This document shows, piece after piece, positions 27,718-36,156 of a stretch of 64,000 bases of DNA (its first letter is position 1; each line of letters begins with the position of its first letter). Origin of the DNA: Janthinobacterium psychrotolerans (GTDB lineage: Bacteria; Pseudomonadota; Gammaproteobacteria; Burkholderiales; Burkholderiaceae_D). A program made the position numbers and the translations under genes. The DNA lies in NCBI RefSeq assembly GCF_001677885.1, contig NZ_LOCQ01000054.1, positions 183,067-247,066 of the forward strand. Reading direction: 5' to 3'. The notes below the pieces were generated by a model that saw only the letters and a program-made list of their open reading frames with translations, was not told where the DNA came from and did no database searches.

Positions 27718-27948
27718 ATTAATATTTCAGATATTGCAAAACAAATTTCGATTTTAAACATACCGCCAGATGCGTTCTCTATTGGAGATCCAATTCAGGA
27801 TGAGAGTCTATGCATCAGAGAAAAAAATGGATCTTGTGAGGTTTTCTACCATGAACGAGGAATAAAAACAGAACTTCGTGTTTTGAAAGAAGAAGATGAT
27901 GCTTGTGAAAATTTTCCATTCAGAATAAAAACTTGGAAGTTTCTATGA
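27718..27948 (+). pseudogene. Second, start-less copy of the TNT-type immunity gene
   Basis: The frame 27721-27948 translates as ISDIAKQISILNIPPDAFSI...DESLCIREKNGSCEVFYHERGI...EEDDACENF. This aligns along its length with the intact immunity protein at 25028-25249 (ISEIKKELEFQSIPESAYSI; ESLCI; FEIFYYERGI; EEEACNYF). No ATG, GTG or TTG lies between the upstream in-frame stop at 27712 and the first conserved residues; only ATT could start it. It therefore seems to be a decayed or non-translated duplicate, separated by 2.5 kb from the intact gene. Confidence 0.7.
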
Positions 27949-27974
27949 ATTAAAATAACTATTTACGTTCACAC

Positions 27975-28405
27975 TTGTTAACCAGAAATAAAATGAAATC
28001 CATGAAAAAATTTCATATTTTAAATTCCATCAATATGGGAATATTTTTCCTGAATTTTGACGAGGCAAAAAAATTCTACATTGATCATCTTGGATTTTTT
28101 GTCACGATGGATAGCATTATTCAGCTTGATTCAGGGACCAGCCGCCGACTAACGATGGCGCACGAGTACAACAAAAATTTCTCGATAGAGTTCATGCATC
28201 CTTCAAGCATTGAGCAGGTAAATCGCGTAGGTGCGAAAGGTGGGACCATCAATCTATTCACCTTGCCAACAAGAAACATTGACGACTCAAGGAACGGCTG
28301 GAAAAAACTGCTTTTTTTATCGATTATGTAGAGGCGCCCTACGCAAGTTTTTTAAACTTGGAAGATCCTATGGGGAACAATATTTGTCTGTACGAACCGT
28401 GTTGA
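27975..28405 (+). pseudogene. VOC/glyoxalase-like protein gene, frameshifted
   Basis: The first frame (27975-28331) encodes a VOC-type beginning, SINMGIFFLNFDEAKKFYIDHLGFFVTMDS, and ...NFSIEFMHPSS. It breaks at a T-run near 28311-28318. The other frame then continues FFIDYVEAPYASFLNLEDPMGNNICLYEPC and stops at 28403-28405, exactly the usual end of a VOC domain (DP.GN.I.LYEP). An insertion or deletion in the T-run thus splits one ~140-residue gene. It may have been an immunity or antibiotic-binding protein. A sequencing error in the homopolymer is an alternative. Confidence 0.75.
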
Positions 28406-28458
28406 AGCAATGCAATAATTACATGGAAATGCATCAATAAAAATTACGCATACTTAAA

Positions 28459-28947
28459 ATGAAAAAATTTAAAATTCCAAGTTATGCTTTTGATTTTATC
28501 AATGGATTGTTGCGCATAAATAAAGATATTGCATTATCGAACAAAACCCCAGCAAACGATGTCACGCAGAGAATTATCAACGCATTCCTTATCAAACCCA
28601 GAACGCCTGGGCCTGAAATTTTTATTTTTGATATCAACGGATGGGTAGACGAGCATGTCGTTGAGATGATTACTTTAAAAGAAACCTTCTCAAAAATAGA
28701 TTATGTCACGATATACTATTTTGAAAATAATTCTGTTGGAAACGGCATCAGTGAGTCATCGCTCGTCAAAAAAATTCAAAGACAGTGTGGTAGTCCCGGC
28801 AAAAAAAAAGGACTATCAGAAATAGCATTCCAATTCTCATGGGGAAGCATAATCGTACAGCATGATATAAAATTATCTTCCTCATGCATAATCTTGCAGT
28901 ACAAAAAAATACCCCGAGGATCAACTCATCATGTCGAGAAAAAATGA
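28459..28947 (+). CDS. Orphan immunity-like protein (family member D)
   Basis: A 162-residue AT-rich gene. It begins IPSYAFDFINGLLRINKDIALSNK and ends IAFQFSWGSIIVQHDIKLSSSCIILQYKK, again the FxWGxI....D.K..S...I.Y pattern of members A-C. It has no signal peptide. The last 17 bases overlap the following gene in another frame, suggesting they are co-translated. Its likely role is immunity to a lost Rhs tip. Confidence 0.55.
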   Translation: MKKFKIPSYAFDFINGLLRINKDIALSNKTPANDVTQRIINAFLIKPRTPGPEIFIFDINGWVDEHVVEMITLKETFSKIDYVTIYYFENNSVGNGISESSLVKKIQRQCGSPGKKKGLSEIAFQFSWGSIIVQHDIKLSSSCIILQYKKIPRGSTHHVEKK

Positions 28948-29314
28948 TACTACGAAACCCTTAGTCAACATCGATAAATCCATCGATGTACAGAAAAGGA
29001 TAATAGAATTCATAAAAAATAGTGATTGTTTTTTCCCAAAAGAGAGTGAGATAGGCTGGCTGATTTTATTGAAGAAACTGCCCGAAAAATTAAAAATATG
29101 CCTGTTGCATGAAATTTCCTTGGGAAATTCATTGGTCACATTGAATTGCTCAGACTGGCCAGATAAGGGGAGCGTTGTAGCACTCCTAAGTAACAATTTC
29201 AGAATAACCGAATTCGACAAGGAACTACATTTCAGAAAATTAAATGATCCGCATTATTGCAGGGAGGAAATTTCATATATTGAAGATAATGTTGCGCATT
29301 TGATTATCAATTAG
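28931..29314 (+). CDS. Hypothetical protein at the end of the immunity array
   Basis: A 127-residue protein of unrecognised family overlapping the previous gene by 17 bp. It has a helical first half (SIDVQKRIIEFIKNSDCFFP...GWLILLKKLPEKLKICLLHEI) followed by a strand-rich part. No signal peptide or membrane helix is seen. GC content jumps back to the genome norm directly after its stop, so this gene marks the right border of the acquired segment. Confidence 0.5.
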   Translation: MSRKNDTTKPLVNIDKSIDVQKRIIEFIKNSDCFFPKESEIGWLILLKKLPEKLKICLLHEISLGNSLVTLNCSDWPDKGSVVALLSNNFRITEFDKELHFRKLNDPHYCREEISYIEDNVAHLIIN

Positions 29315-29423
29315 ATCACATTAAAACGGGTCAGTATTTGACTTGCCCACCGCCCTGCCCGATACTTGCCGCTGTCGCCAAGCTCTCACCCTCAGCAATA
29401 CAGCACCAGCATCTGTCACCACC

Positions 29424-30335
29424 ATGCCCTCCTCCACCGCCCCCTACATCGGCCGCTTCGCCCCTTCCCCCTCCGGTCCCCTGCACATGGGCTCGCTCGT
29501 AGCCGCCATGGCCAGCTATCTTGATGCCAAGGTACATCAAGGAACGTGGCTGCTGCGCATCGAGGACCTGGACTATGACCGTAATGTGGATGGTGCCGAT
29601 GCGGCCATCCTGGCCAGCTTGCAGCGCTGCGGCATGGCGTGGGATGGCGAGGCGACGTGGCAGAGCAGGCGGCTGCCGTTGTATCAGGCGGCGCTGCAGC
29701 GGCTGCAGGGTGACGGCCTGGTGTATGCCTGCGGCTGTTCGCGCAAGGAGATACATGATTCGCAGCTGCAAGCGGGCGCGGCCAGGAATGGCGCGGCGGT
29801 GTATCCCGGTACTTGCCGCCATGGCCTGGCGCCGGGCAAGGAAGCGCGCGGCTTGCGGCTGCGGGTACCCGAGGGCGCTGCGGCCGTGTATGGTTTTGTC
29901 GACCGCTGGCATGGCGCGCTGCGGCAGGACCTGGCCAGCGAGGTGGGCGACTTTATCGTGCTGCGCGGCGATGGCTATTGGGCGTATCAGCTGGCAGTGG
30001 TGGTCGATGATGGCGAACAGGGGATCACGCAGGTGGTGCGCGGGATGGATCTGCTCGATTCGACGCCGCGCCAGCTGTATCTGCAAGATGTGCTGGGCTT
30101 GCCGCATCCCGGCTATCTGCATGTGCCGGTGGTCAATAACGCGCTCGGTGAAAAACTGTCGAAGCAGACCGGGGCGCTGGCCTTCGATACCGGCACGTCG
30201 GCTGCCGGCCTGCTGGCCTCGGCCCTGTTGCCGGCGGCGCGCTTCCTGGGCCTCGACGTGCAAGCCGGCAGCATTGATGACTTCTGGCGGCGGGCTATAC
30301 CGGCCTGGGGGCGGCGGCTTTCCGAGCGGGCGTAA
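29424..30335 (+). CDS. gluQ: Glutamyl-Q tRNA(Asp) synthetase
   Basis: A 303-residue GluQRS. It is a truncated glutamyl-tRNA synthetase paralogue that attaches glutamate to queuosine in the anticodon of tRNA-Asp. Visible are RFAPSPSGPLHMGSLVAA (HIGH-type motif), LLRIEDLDYDR, the zinc ligands in YACGCSRKEI and YPGTCRHG, and a KMSKS equivalent, EKLSKQTGAL. The anticodon-binding domain of GluRS is absent, as expected. The ATG at 29424 was chosen because earlier codons lack similarity. The gene abuts the right edge of the Rhs immunity array and is convergent with the TonB receptor. Confidence 0.93.
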   Translation: MPSSTAPYIGRFAPSPSGPLHMGSLVAAMASYLDAKVHQGTWLLRIEDLDYDRNVDGADAAILASLQRCGMAWDGEATWQSRRLPLYQAALQRLQGDGLVYACGCSRKEIHDSQLQAGAARNGAAVYPGTCRHGLAPGKEARGLRLRVPEGAAAVYGFVDRWHGALRQDLASEVGDFIVLRGDGYWAYQLAVVVDDGEQGITQVVRGMDLLDSTPRQLYLQDVLGLPHPGYLHVPVVNNALGEKLSKQTGALAFDTGTSAAGLLASALLPAARFLGLDVQAGSIDDFWRRAIPAWGRRLSERA

Positions 30336-30368
30336 AAAAACCCGCTGCGGCGCAAACCGTAGTGGGTT
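30334..30368 (-). terminator. Intrinsic terminator of the TonB receptor gene
   Basis: On the minus strand AACCCACTACGG pairs (with two mismatches) with CCGCAGCGGGTT and is followed by a run of T, the complement of the A-run at 30334-30340. It overlaps the end of gluQ. Confidence 0.7.
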
Positions 30369-30373
30369 CAAAG

Positions 30374-30399
30374 CAGATGCCAGCCAAGGCCGGCATCTG
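30374..30399. terminator. Second hairpin between convergent gluQ and TonB receptor genes
   Basis: CAGATGCCAGCC at 30374 pairs with GGCCGGCATCTG at 30388 (one mismatch, two-base loop). No T-run follows on either strand, so it may be an RNA 3'-end stabiliser rather than a terminator by itself. Confidence 0.5.
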
Positions 30400-30409
30400 A
30401 AATCGGCAA

Positions 30410-32635
30410 TTAGAAGTTGCCTTTGAACTGGACACCAAACTGGCGCGGCTCGTTGATGAAGCCGGTCAGGTTGTTGAAGTCGATGGCGCCGGTCACGCGC
30501 TTGGTGTCGGTGATGTTGCGGCCAAAGGCAGCCACTTCATACTTGCCGTCTTGCCAGATGTAACCTGCGCGCAAGCCGCCTTCGACCAGGGCCTTGCCGG
30601 TGAACTCGGTGGACTCATACAGGAAGAAGTTGATCTTGCTACGGTAGGACCAGTCGGTGTAGACGTAGAACTCGCCGTTTTCCATCGGGATCGAATAGCG
30701 GCCGGTGGCGGTCACGGTCCACTTTGGTGCTTGCGGCAATGCATTGCCATTGATGATGGCGTTGCGGGCGGCGTTGCGTGGATCGGTCACGGTGCAGCTG
30801 CGGCAGGTGGCGACCGACAGGGTCGGGTCGTCGATTTCCGTAAAGTTGTAGCTGCCGCCGAGCGACATTTTCAGGCTAGGCGTGACAAAACCTTCCAGTT
30901 CCAGCTCGGCGCCGCGGCCGTTGGTCTTGGCGGCGTTGATCAGGCGCGTGACGTTCGAGTTACCGCCCACCACCGTCAGCTGCTGGTTCTTGACCTGGTA
31001 GTCATAGACGCTGAAAGCCACGCGGGCGCGGCGGTCGAACAGGTCGGCTTTCACGCCGGCTTCGTACGAGGTGATGGTTTCGGCATCGGCCACGGTGACG
31101 GGCACGCTGCTGCTCGCTGGTGCAATACTCGGAGCACGGAAACCGGTCGCGACACGGCCGTAGAAGCTCACATCTTTGGTGTATTTATAGGTGCCGCTCA
31201 GGTCCCAGTTGAACTTGGATTTGCTGACGTCGGCGCTGGTCGGATTGACCTGCACCACGCGGTCGGCCACCACGGTATCGAAGTCTTTCTTGTCTTTCGT
31301 GTAGCGCAGGCCGGCGCGCAGCATGAAGGCGTCGTTGACGGCGTAGTTGACGGAACCGAAGGTTGCCCAGGCGGTATTTTTCTGGCGGCTGGCAAGGTGG
31401 GAAGCGAGCACGTGGGTGTTGCTGTCGAAGGTATCCGAGAAACCGTTGGCGTCTTCATTGAAATAGTACACGCCTGCCTGCCAATTCAGCGGGCCGGCGT
31501 TTTTCGATTCTGCGCGGAATTCCTGCGAGTATTGTTTCACGCTGGTGATGCCGCCGGCGGTTTCCACGTTGAATGGAATTGCTGGCGTCATGCCTGGTGC
31601 GCCACCGTCGATGTCGCCATGCGACAAGTATTTGCCGACATGCTCGAAACCGGTGATCGAATACAGTTTTACGCCGTCCAGGTCCCAGCTCAGGCGGGCG
31701 CTGGCGCCGTTGGTGCGCAGGTTCTGGAAGTTCGGTGCGTTGGTGAACGATTTGTTCGGATCGAAGCCGTCGACCAGGTCATTGCTGCCAGGACGGATGG
31801 CGTTGGCGTAGAACACGCGCGCGCTGCCGGTGGTGTTGCGCTGGTGCACGTTGAACAGGGCATTGAAGGTGGTGTTCGGCGCATACAGCACTTGCACGCG
31901 TTCGGCGTGTTCGTTGTAGCCGTCCAGCGAATCTTTCTGGCCGGTAAAGGTGTTGTCGACGTAGTCGTCGCGGTGCTGGCGCAGGGTCGAGAAACGCAGC
32001 GCCCATTCTTTGCTCAATGGCACGTTGACGGCGCCTTCGGCATTGATGGTGTTGTGGGTCGCGACCGAGCCGCTGTAATAGCCTTCGACCTTCTCCAGGC
32101 TGGGCTTGGCCGATTCGAACTTGACCACGCCGGCGGGGGTATTGCGGCCGAACAAGGTGCCTTGCGGACCGCGCAGCACTTCCACGTTGGCCACGTCAAA
32201 GATCGGGTAGCCCTTGAGGATAGGATTTTCTTGCACGACATCGTCGTAGATCAGGGAAACTGGCTGCGATGCAAAGATGTTGAAGTCGGTATTGCCGTAG
32301 CCGCGGATGTAGAAGCGCGGGAAGGTACGGCCGTTCGACGACTCCACGTTCAGGCTCGGCACCTTGCCGGCCAGCATGCGGATATCCTGGCCGCCGGAGA
32401 CGATGACGTCGAGCTTTTGCGCCGTCAGCATCGATACGGAGACAGGCACGTCGCGGATGTTTTCCTTGCGGCGCTGGGCCGTGACGGTCACGGTCTCAAG
32501 CTGGCTGGCGGCAGGCGTTGCATCTGCAGCGGCTTCGTCAGCGTAGGCCGTGCCGATCGGCAGGGCTGCGGAAAGGGCAAGCATGGCGGCGCTTTTGGCG
32601 CACAGACGCTTGTGCATCTTGGACATTTTAATCAT
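30410..32635 (-). CDS. TonB-dependent outer-membrane receptor
   Basis: A 741-residue receptor. It has a signal peptide to about residue 32 (GTAYADE), a TonB-box-like ETVTVTAQ, then the plug domain with RFYIRGYGNTDFNIFASQPVSLIYDDVV and VEVLRGPQGTLFGRNTPAGVV, and a 22-strand barrel ending in GVQFKGNF with a terminal Phe. The QRRKENIRDVPVSVS opening is typical of the large TBDT group that imports diverse substrates (siderophores, glycans, vitamins), so no ligand is assigned. GGGGA seven bases upstream fits the ATG at 32635. No partner gene or Fur box is seen near it. Confidence 0.9.
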   Translation of the reverse strand: MIKMSKMHKRLCAKSAAMLALSAALPIGTAYADEAAADATPAASQLETVTVTAQRRKENIRDVPVSVSMLTAQKLDVIVSGGQDIRMLAGKVPSLNVESSNGRTFPRFYIRGYGNTDFNIFASQPVSLIYDDVVQENPILKGYPIFDVANVEVLRGPQGTLFGRNTPAGVVKFESAKPSLEKVEGYYSGSVATHNTINAEGAVNVPLSKEWALRFSTLRQHRDDYVDNTFTGQKDSLDGYNEHAERVQVLYAPNTTFNALFNVHQRNTTGSARVFYANAIRPGSNDLVDGFDPNKSFTNAPNFQNLRTNGASARLSWDLDGVKLYSITGFEHVGKYLSHGDIDGGAPGMTPAIPFNVETAGGITSVKQYSQEFRAESKNAGPLNWQAGVYYFNEDANGFSDTFDSNTHVLASHLASRQKNTAWATFGSVNYAVNDAFMLRAGLRYTKDKKDFDTVVADRVVQVNPTSADVSKSKFNWDLSGTYKYTKDVSFYGRVATGFRAPSIAPASSSVPVTVADAETITSYEAGVKADLFDRRARVAFSVYDYQVKNQQLTVVGGNSNVTRLINAAKTNGRGAELELEGFVTPSLKMSLGGSYNFTEIDDPTLSVATCRSCTVTDPRNAARNAIINGNALPQAPKWTVTATGRYSIPMENGEFYVYTDWSYRSKINFFLYESTEFTGKALVEGGLRAGYIWQDGKYEVAAFGRNITDTKRVTGAIDFNNLTGFINEPRQFGVQFKGNF

Positions 32636-33141
32636 TGAGTTCCCCAGAAGTTAAAAAGTAATGCGAAGAATGTCCTGCGGTCTCCGGTCTTCTTTATGCG
32701 GCGCTATGCAGTCACCTGCACCTTTCTGGTGCGGCAGCGCGAGCGGATGTCCCCCCGCTCATGGCGTCGCTGGCTCCGTCCCTGCTGCCTCTTGCCGGCA
32801 GCGGGCATGGCCGCATCGTCTGGATGTCTCGCAGACGCCAACTTTAAAAACAAGGCGCCAATTTAATTCATGCCTGTCTCGGGCCGCAAGAATATTGTTG
32901 CCATGCACAATCCATTCACCGAAAGAACCGCCCAGATAGTGGTTATTCAGCCACAAAGCCATCCTTTTCGCCGATTTCATGGTGATTTTCATACAATTCA
33001 AAAGCGCCATGAAAAGGCACGATATGGCTGCAATCGGAAACGCCCGAGCTTGCAAATGCCTGTAATATCGCAATGATTGCAATCGCTGCACTGCCCCATA
33101 CCGGTGCAAGCGCAGTCCACGTACCGTAGCCGACCGTGTCC
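32636..33141. other. Intergenic region between divergent TonB receptor and hybrid kinase genes
   Basis: About 500 bases without a convincing gene. It must carry the promoters of both divergent genes. On the minus strand CGTCTG and CAGACG form a small hairpin near 32815-32840. No riboswitch consensus was recognised. Frames seen here on the minus strand lack protein-like features. Confidence 0.4.
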
Positions 33142-36100
33142 ATGTCCGAACCCCGCCAGAACCTGTTTGCCAACGCCAGCACCGCCCATGCGGCCCCGTT
33201 CCTGTTCGACCTCACGCCGGACCTGGTCTTCACGATTGCCGCCGACGGCAGCTTGAGCGGCCTGAACCCCAGCGCACAGAGCTTGCTGCATGGCAACAGC
33301 TGGGACCGGCTCTGGACTCCAAGCGACAATGTTCAAACGCTGGCGGCGCTGCACATGGCGCGCAGCACCGGCCAGGCGCAGTGCGAGGCGACCTTGCTTG
33401 GCGGCGCCACTGGTAATGGCTGGCAAGTCATGCTGCACCGCCTGCCAGCCGATGGCATTGGCGCACAATCTGTGCTGGCCATCTGCCGCGACATCAGCGC
33501 GCGCCTGGAAGCTGCCCGCCAGCTGGCCGACAACGCCCTGCGCGCGCGCACCCTGCTGGGCGCCCATTGCGACATTGCCTGGAGTACCGGCAAGGCCGGC
33601 CATTTTGATGCCGACCAGCCTGCCTGGCGCACCTACACGGGCCAGAGCACGACGGAGCTGATGGGCAAGGGCTGGCTGAACGCCGTGCATCCTGACGACC
33701 GCGCCATCGCCGACGCCGCCTATCCGCACCCGTCGGACGTGCGCACCACCGAATACCGCTTGCGCCATGCCGATGGCGGCTACCGCAATGTGGTCGCCCG
33801 CATCCTGCCCGTGTATGGCAGCGACGGCGCCGTCAGCGCCTGGGTCGGCTCGCATACCGACGTGACCGCCACGCGGCAGGCGGAACGGCGCTTGCGGCTG
33901 GCCATGCAGGGCGGCCGCATGGGCACCTGGGATATCGACCTGGGCAGCGGCGGCATGGACTGCTCGGCCACCTGCATGGCCAACTTCGGCTTTGCAGAGG
34001 GCAGCCGCGTGGGTTATCAACAACTGAGCGCCGCCATGCTGGAACCGGACCGCCAGCGCTGGCATGCCGTGGTGCGCGAAGCGATCGCCAGCGCCGGCGA
34101 CTTCGAAGTGGAAGTACGCGTGCGCTGGCTTGACGGCTCGCTGCACTGGGCGCACCTGCGTGGCACCTGCACCCGCGACGCTTCGGGCACGGTGATCGGC
34201 CTGGCCGGCATTTCGCTCGACATCAGCGCCAGCAAGCACAACGAGGAAACCTTGCGCCTGACCCTGGCCGCTGGCGACGTCGCCACCTGGAACTGGGATA
34301 TCGTGGCCGACAAGGTCACTGTCGACAGCAATATGGCGCGCCTGTTTCCGGTCGACACCGGCAACGCGGGTCCGGCGCCGCTGGCGCGCTATGTGGCAGT
34401 GATCCACCCCGATGACCGCGACCGGGTCGGCAAACAGATCAAACAGGCGCTGCAGTCGCAACAGCCGTTCGAGTCGCGCTACCGCGTGCGCGCCAGCGAC
34501 GGCCAGTACCACTCGGTGCTGGCGCGCGGCCGCGCCGAATACGGCGCCGACGGCACGCCCTTGCAGTTTCCGGGCGTCATACTCGACATTACACGCCAGA
34601 GCCTGGTGGAAGACGCGCTGTCGAACAGCGAAGAGCGCTACAGCACCCTGATCGACCTGATGGACCAGGCTTTTTGCGTGATAGAAATGCTGTATGACGA
34701 CGAGGGCAAGCCGGTCGACTTCCGCTACCTGGAAGCGAACCCGGCTTTCGTCAAGCAGTCGGGCCTGGAGAACGCCATCGGCAGGACCATCCGCAGCTTC
34801 GTGCCCGATCACGATCAACACTGGTTCGACATCTATGACCAGGTGGTAAAGAGCGGTCATCCGATGCGCTACGAAAACGAAGCGCACGCCATGGAGCGCT
34901 GGTTCGAAATTTTTGCGGCGCGCCTGGGCGGGCCCGGCAGTACAAAACTGACGGTCTTGTTTACCGACATCAGCGAGCGCAAGCGTGCCGAGAAACAACT
35001 GCGCCAGCTGGCCGACGACCTGTCGGAAATGGACCGCCGCAAGACGGAGTTCCTGGCCACCCTGGCGCACGAATTGCGCAATCCGCTCGCACCGATACGC
35101 AACGGCCTGCAAATCATGCGCCTGGCGTCCGACAAGCCGGCCACGGTAGCGCGCGTGCGCGACGTGATGGAGCGGCAGGTCAACCAGATGGTGCACCTGG
35201 TCAATGACCTGCTGGACGTGGCACGCATCACGCGCGGACAGATCGAACTCAAGCGCGAACGCACGGACCTGAAAACCATTATCGCCAGCGCGGTGGAAAC
35301 GAGCCTGCCGCTGATCGAGGCCAACCAGCATCAATTGCAGGTGAACATCGATGAGCAGGCCTTGCCGCTGGACGCCGACCCGACGCGCCTGGCGCAGGTG
35401 GTCGGCAACCTGCTCAACAACGCCGCCAAGTACACGCCCGTCAAAGGCCAGATCGTGCTGACGGCGCGCCGCCATGGCGACGAGGCGGTGATCGAAGTGC
35501 GCGACAGCGGCATGGGCATTCCGGCCGCGTCCCTGCCCACCGTATTTGAAATGTTCACGCAAGTGGGCCAGAACATGGGCCGCGCGCAAGGCGGGCTGGG
35601 CATCGGCCTGTCGCTGGTGCGCCGCCTGGCGGAGTTGCACGGCGGCAGCGCCAGCGCGGCCAGCCCCGGTGCAGGCCTGGGCAGCACCTTTACCATCCGC
35701 TTGCCGCTGGCACCGCCAACACCCGCAGCGCGGGGCCACGGCGCGCCACAGGGCTCAAACACCGCTGCCGTGCCGTTTCGCGTGCTGGTGGTCGATGACA
35801 ATGTCGACGCCGCCGACACCCTGGCCGACGTGCTGGCCATCATGGGCCATGCCACCGAGGTCGCGCACGACGGCGCCCAGGCGCTGGCCGTGACACCGCA
35901 ATTCCTGCCCGACGTGGTGTTTCTCGATATCGGACTGCCGGGCATGAGCGGCTACGACGTGGCGCGCGCGCTGCGCCAGACGCCGGCCGGCGCGCACGCC
36001 GTGCTGATCGCCCTGACGGGCTGGGGCGCCGAAGACGACCGCAGCCAGTCCAGCGCGGCCGGCTTCGACCATCATCTGACCAAGCCGGCCAGTCTGCACG

Positions 36101-36156
36101 CCATCGGCGAGTTACTGGCCACCATCTCGACCAACCAAGGCAAAACCCGACCATGA
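33142..36156 (+). CDS. Multi-PAS hybrid sensor histidine kinase with receiver domain
   Basis: A 1004-residue cytoplasmic-looking kinase without clear membrane helices. About five PAS-type domains span residues 20-610 (repeats of the type HPDDR...YR.R..DG.Y...; DITERK-like ends such as LFTDISERKRAEKQL). The HisKA domain follows with the H-box LATLAHELRNPLAP (His643). The HATPase has NLLNNAAKYT, DSGMGIP and GGLGIGLSL. A receiver domain closes the protein, with VVDDN at 884 and phospho-acceptor Asp929 in VFLDIGLPGMSG. It is thus an autonomous sensor and phosphorelay protein without an output domain. The TGA overlaps the ATG of the beta-lactamase gene. The ATG at 33142 was chosen over the GTG at 33136. 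Confidence 0.92.
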   Translation: MSEPRQNLFANASTAHAAPFLFDLTPDLVFTIAADGSLSGLNPSAQSLLHGNSWDRLWTPSDNVQTLAALHMARSTGQAQCEATLLGGATGNGWQVMLHRLPADGIGAQSVLAICRDISARLEAARQLADNALRARTLLGAHCDIAWSTGKAGHFDADQPAWRTYTGQSTTELMGKGWLNAVHPDDRAIADAAYPHPSDVRTTEYRLRHADGGYRNVVARILPVYGSDGAVSAWVGSHTDVTATRQAERRLRLAMQGGRMGTWDIDLGSGGMDCSATCMANFGFAEGSRVGYQQLSAAMLEPDRQRWHAVVREAIASAGDFEVEVRVRWLDGSLHWAHLRGTCTRDASGTVIGLAGISLDISASKHNEETLRLTLAAGDVATWNWDIVADKVTVDSNMARLFPVDTGNAGPAPLARYVAVIHPDDRDRVGKQIKQALQSQQPFESRYRVRASDGQYHSVLARGRAEYGADGTPLQFPGVILDITRQSLVEDALSNSEERYSTLIDLMDQAFCVIEMLYDDEGKPVDFRYLEANPAFVKQSGLENAIGRTIRSFVPDHDQHWFDIYDQVVKSGHPMRYENEAHAMERWFEIFAARLGGPGSTKLTVLFTDISERKRAEKQLRQLADDLSEMDRRKTEFLATLAHELRNPLAPIRNGLQIMRLASDKPATVARVRDVMERQVNQMVHLVNDLLDVARITRGQIELKRERTDLKTIIASAVETSLPLIEANQHQLQVNIDEQALPLDADPTRLAQVVGNLLNNAAKYTPVKGQIVLTARRHGDEAVIEVRDSGMGIPAASLPTVFEMFTQVGQNMGRAQGGLGIGLSLVRRLAELHGGSASAASPGAGLGSTFTIRLPLAPPTPAARGHGAPQGSNTAAVPFRVLVVDDNVDAADTLADVLAIMGHATEVAHDGAQALAVTPQFLPDVVFLDIGLPGMSGYDVARALRQTPAGAHAVLIALTGWGAEDDRSQSSAAGFDHHLTKPASLHAIGELLATISTNQGKTRP

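Noticed and set aside
30551..32638. 695-codon plus-strand frame opposite the TonB receptor
   Set aside because: His/Val/Gly-rich shadow of the receptor; no start site or domain.
32636..32760. Riboswitch upstream of the TonB receptor
   Set aside because: No cobalamin or TPP consensus core could be recognised on the relevant strand.
32998..35739. 913-codon minus-strand frame opposite the hybrid kinase
   Set aside because: The plus strand has complete PAS, HisKA, HATPase and REC motifs; the minus frame has only low-complexity composition.
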